Assembly: GCA_002292325.1 (NCBI GenBank)
Contig: DBBR01000035.1
Span: forward strand, 21,506 to 30,820
DNA from: Flavobacteriales bacterium UBA979
GTDB taxonomy: Bacteria; Bacteroidota; Bacteroidia; Flavobacteriales_D; Sanyastnellaceae
Reading direction: 5' to 3'
Length of the DNA: 9,315 nt
Shown here: positions 7,593 through 9,315 of the stretch, piece by piece
Position numbering within the stretch: the stretch's first letter is position 1
Layout: each line of letters begins with the position of its first letter
Notes under the pieces: generated by a model
Database searches by the model: none
What the model was told of the DNA's origin: nothing
Seen by the model: the letters and a program-made list of their open reading frames with translations, nothing else
Position numbers and translations under genes: made by a program

Positions 7593-8588
7593 ATGGAAAA
7601 GATGAGGGAATTGATTACCGGTTTTCCGGAGCAAATGAAGCACGCATGGGAAATCGTCCAGGCGACGCCGATTGATTTCGGAGGATGGACACCCCAACAA
7701 GCGCTCGTTTTGGGTATGGGGGGAAGCGGCATAAGCGGTGTGATCGCATCGAAGATGCTATCAGATGTTAGTCCAATTCCCATTCAGGCGAATTCGAATT
7801 ACCGTGTTCCTGCATGGACGGGTGAACGCACCCTCGTGGTGGCTTGTAGCTATTCCGGTCACACCGAGGAAACACTTACCGCATTGAATGACGCCCGCCA
7901 ACGAGGCGCTCGCGTGGTCGCGATCACCTCTGGGGGTCAATTGGGAGAATGGTGTGAAGAACACGGTTGGCCGTCGGTCCGGTTCCCGGGAGGCCAGCCA
8001 CCGCGGTCTCAATTCGGATATGCATTCACATCCGTTATGCATGCGTTGCACGCTGCAGGATTGGTACCCGAAGCCACCTATCAAGCATTTGGTCGAGTTG
8101 CCGAACATTTATTGACCAACCAATCAAATGGAATCGAACGGGCGGAGGCGTTGGCGGATGTGGTGGAAGGACGGAATGTGCTGCTGTACGCTGACGCAGC
8201 TCAGGAAGGTTTGGTGACTCGTTGGCGTCAACAGCTCAACGAGAACAGTAAATTACTTTGCAGCCACCATGTGTTTCCTGAGATGAACCACAACGAGTTG
8301 GTAGGATGGGAAGGTGCAGGGGAGAACGAAGTCGTGGTTTTAATTCAAACCCCAGAAGATCACCCACGGACGCGCATCCGAATGGAGGTGTGCATGGAAA
8401 TTTTTCAAGGCCAAGGAGCAGATGTGGTCATCGTTGAAGGGGATGGCGAGCACAGCATCTTGCGCTTTTTTGATTTAATCCAAGTCGGAGACTGGCTTAG
8501 TTTGATTTTGGCGGAACGATCAGGCGTGGACCCGGTGGACATCAAGAACATTGACCACCTCAAAGCAGCGCTTTCCAAAATTCCGTGA
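7593..8588 (+). CDS. Bifunctional phosphoglucose/phosphomannose isomerase
   Basis: This is a two-SIS-domain isomerase of the archaeal/bacterial bifunctional PGI/PMI family, interconverting glucose-6-P and mannose-6-P with fructose-6-P in the cytoplasm. From the ATG at 7593 it has 331 residues, close to the ~300-residue archaeal members and far shorter than classical Pgi (~550). SIS-domain phosphate-binding motifs are VLGMGGSGISG (39-49) and SYSGHTEET (86-94). PPRSQFGY lies at 136-143. LNENSK (215-220) contains Glu217 and MNHNE (231-235) contains His233; their 16-residue spacing equals that of catalytic Glu203 and His219 in Pyrobaculum aerophilum PGI/PMI. The C-terminal GVDPVDIKNIDHLK (311-324) supplies the expected active-site Lys. 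A GTG at 7569 would overlap the receptor gene and add eight unconserved residues, so 7593 is preferred. Whether both activities are kept cannot be told from sequence. Confidence 0.9.
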   Translation: MEKMRELITGFPEQMKHAWEIVQATPIDFGGWTPQQALVLGMGGSGISGVIASKMLSDVSPIPIQANSNYRVPAWTGERTLVVACSYSGHTEETLTALNDARQRGARVVAITSGGQLGEWCEEHGWPSVRFPGGQPPRSQFGYAFTSVMHALHAAGLVPEATYQAFGRVAEHLLTNQSNGIERAEALADVVEGRNVLLYADAAQEGLVTRWRQQLNENSKLLCSHHVFPEMNHNELVGWEGAGENEVVVLIQTPEDHPRTRIRMEVCMEIFQGQGADVVIVEGDGEHSILRFFDLIQVGDWLSLILAERSGVDPVDIKNIDHLKAALSKIP

Positions 8589-8591
8589 TCG

Positions 8592-9315
8592 GTGAAGCCG
8601 CAAGTCACGTTTCATGACCTAGGACGTCAGCCGTACGAGCCGATTTGGCGCCATCAAGAAGCGCTGATGAAGGCGATAATCGAGCAAAAAATAACCCGAC
8701 GTAAAGCAGGATTGGAAGGGATGGATGCGGGAGATTCTGAATCTTTAGCCTTGCCCGATAGTCAGTTGATTTTTGTAGAGCATCCGCACGTGCTGACGTT
8801 GGGTAAATCGGGCGATGCAAACCATGTCGTTGCTTCTCCCGATCGGCTGAAAGCGCTGGGAGTGGAATACTACCCGATTAACCGGGGCGGGGACATCACC
8901 TACCACGGTCCTGGGCAATTGGTGGGTTATCCGATTTTGGATTTGGATCAATACTTCAATGACATTGGGAAATACATGAGGTACTTGGAGGAGGCCATTG
9001 TGCGCACGTGCGCAGATTATGGGGTGCGCGCTGGACGAATCGATGGGTTGACAGGGGTGTGGGTTGATGCTGAAAAGGGGATGAATGCAAGGAAGGTTGC
9101 TGCCCTTGGCGTGAAGTGTTCTCGTTGGGTGACGATGCACGGTTTTGCATTCAATCTCAACACCGACTTGAATTTTTTTGATCTCATCGTGCCCTGTGGA
9201 ATAGGGGATCGAGGAGTGACGTCCTTGGCAAAAGAATGCGGACAAAAGATTGACGAGGGTCAAGCTAAATCGAAGGTGTTGCGTCATTTAACTGACCTTT
9301 TTGGCTGGGAAATCA
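8592..9315 (+). CDS. lipB: Octanoyl-[ACP]:protein N-octanoyltransferase (partial 3' end)
   Basis: LipB moves octanoyl from acyl carrier protein to a lysine of lipoyl domains (for example in 2-oxo-acid dehydrogenases and GcvH); LipA then inserts sulfur. Translated from the GTG at 8592, 241 residues are visible and the frame is open at the window end, with only the last few residues probably missing. The N-terminus FHDLGRQPYEPIWRHQE matches the family. LIFVEHPHVLTLGKSG (59-74), RGGDITYHGPGQLVGYP (98-114) and TGVWV (154-158) follow. Lys168 (RKVAALGVK) and Cys202 (VPCGI) are 34 residues apart, as in the Lys/Cys catalytic dyads of M. tuberculosis (142/176) and E. coli (135/169) LipB. A linker at about 36-57, longer than in E. 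coli, is typical of Bacteroidota LipB. GTG is chosen because an in-frame stop lies two codons upstream and the first ATG (8667) would remove conserved residues. It begins 3 bp after the isomerase stop. Confidence 0.95.
   Translation, partial: MKPQVTFHDLGRQPYEPIWRHQEALMKAIIEQKITRRKAGLEGMDAGDSESLALPDSQLIFVEHPHVLTLGKSGDANHVVASPDRLKALGVEYYPINRGGDITYHGPGQLVGYPILDLDQYFNDIGKYMRYLEEAIVRTCADYGVRAGRIDGLTGVWVDAEKGMNARKVAALGVKCSRWVTMHGFAFNLNTDLNFFDLIVPCGIGDRGVTSLAKECGQKIDEGQAKSKVLRHLTDLFGWEI

Noticed and set aside
8745..9287. A 180-codon open frame on the minus strand opposite lipB
   Set aside because: It lies entirely antisense to a lipB frame with every catalytic motif intact, and its translation shows no recognisable domain.

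Overview
This is a dense, ordinary stretch of bacterial chromosome holding ten genes, two of them cut by the window edges. Several signs point to the phylum Bacteroidota, and probably to a Flavobacteriales-like lineage. Coding starts are not preceded by Shine-Dalgarno sequences. Two exact copies of the Bacteroidota -7 promoter element TAnnTTTG lie in the one divergent intergenic gap. LysRS carries the C-terminal extension typical of this phylum, a small TonB-dependent receptor is present, and the order rpsB-tsf-pyrH-frr is kept. Base composition looks moderate, near 50% GC by eye. I cannot place the organism below phylum with confidence.

Layout. (1) Positions 1-2286, plus strand: the tail of rpsB (ribosomal protein S2), tsf (EF-Ts), a strong intrinsic terminator, then pyrH (UMP kinase) and frr (ribosome recycling factor). 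This is the widespread translation and nucleotide cluster. (2) Positions 2273-5489, minus strand: a tight operon transcribed lysS (lysyl-tRNA synthetase), then a SufT/MIP18-type (DUF59) Fe-S assembly protein, then dxr (DXP reductoisomerase of the MEP isoprenoid pathway). The last two genes overlap by 4 bp. dxr runs head-on into frr, and their coding ends overlap by 14 bp. (3) Positions 5490-5559: a 70-bp divergent regulatory gap with one -7 element for each direction and a short inverted repeat between them. (4) Positions 5560-9315, plus strand: a BtuB-like TonB-dependent outer-membrane receptor, a bifunctional phosphoglucose/phosphomannose isomerase, and lipB (octanoyltransferase, cut by the window end). 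They are separated by only 11 and 3 bp.

How the genes work together. The left block supplies translation factors and UMP phosphorylation. The minus-strand operon joins tRNA charging to an Fe-S assembly factor and to MEP isoprenoid synthesis, a pathway whose last two enzymes (IspG and IspH, not in this window) are Fe-S proteins. The right block joins nutrient uptake at the outer membrane to hexose-phosphate interconversion and lipoate attachment, with no obvious common pathway.

I found no mobile element, CRISPR array, tRNA or rRNA, phage gene, defence system or clearly novel system. No stretch over 300 bp lacks a gene. The findings are mostly about gene boundaries, promoters, overlaps and operon logic.
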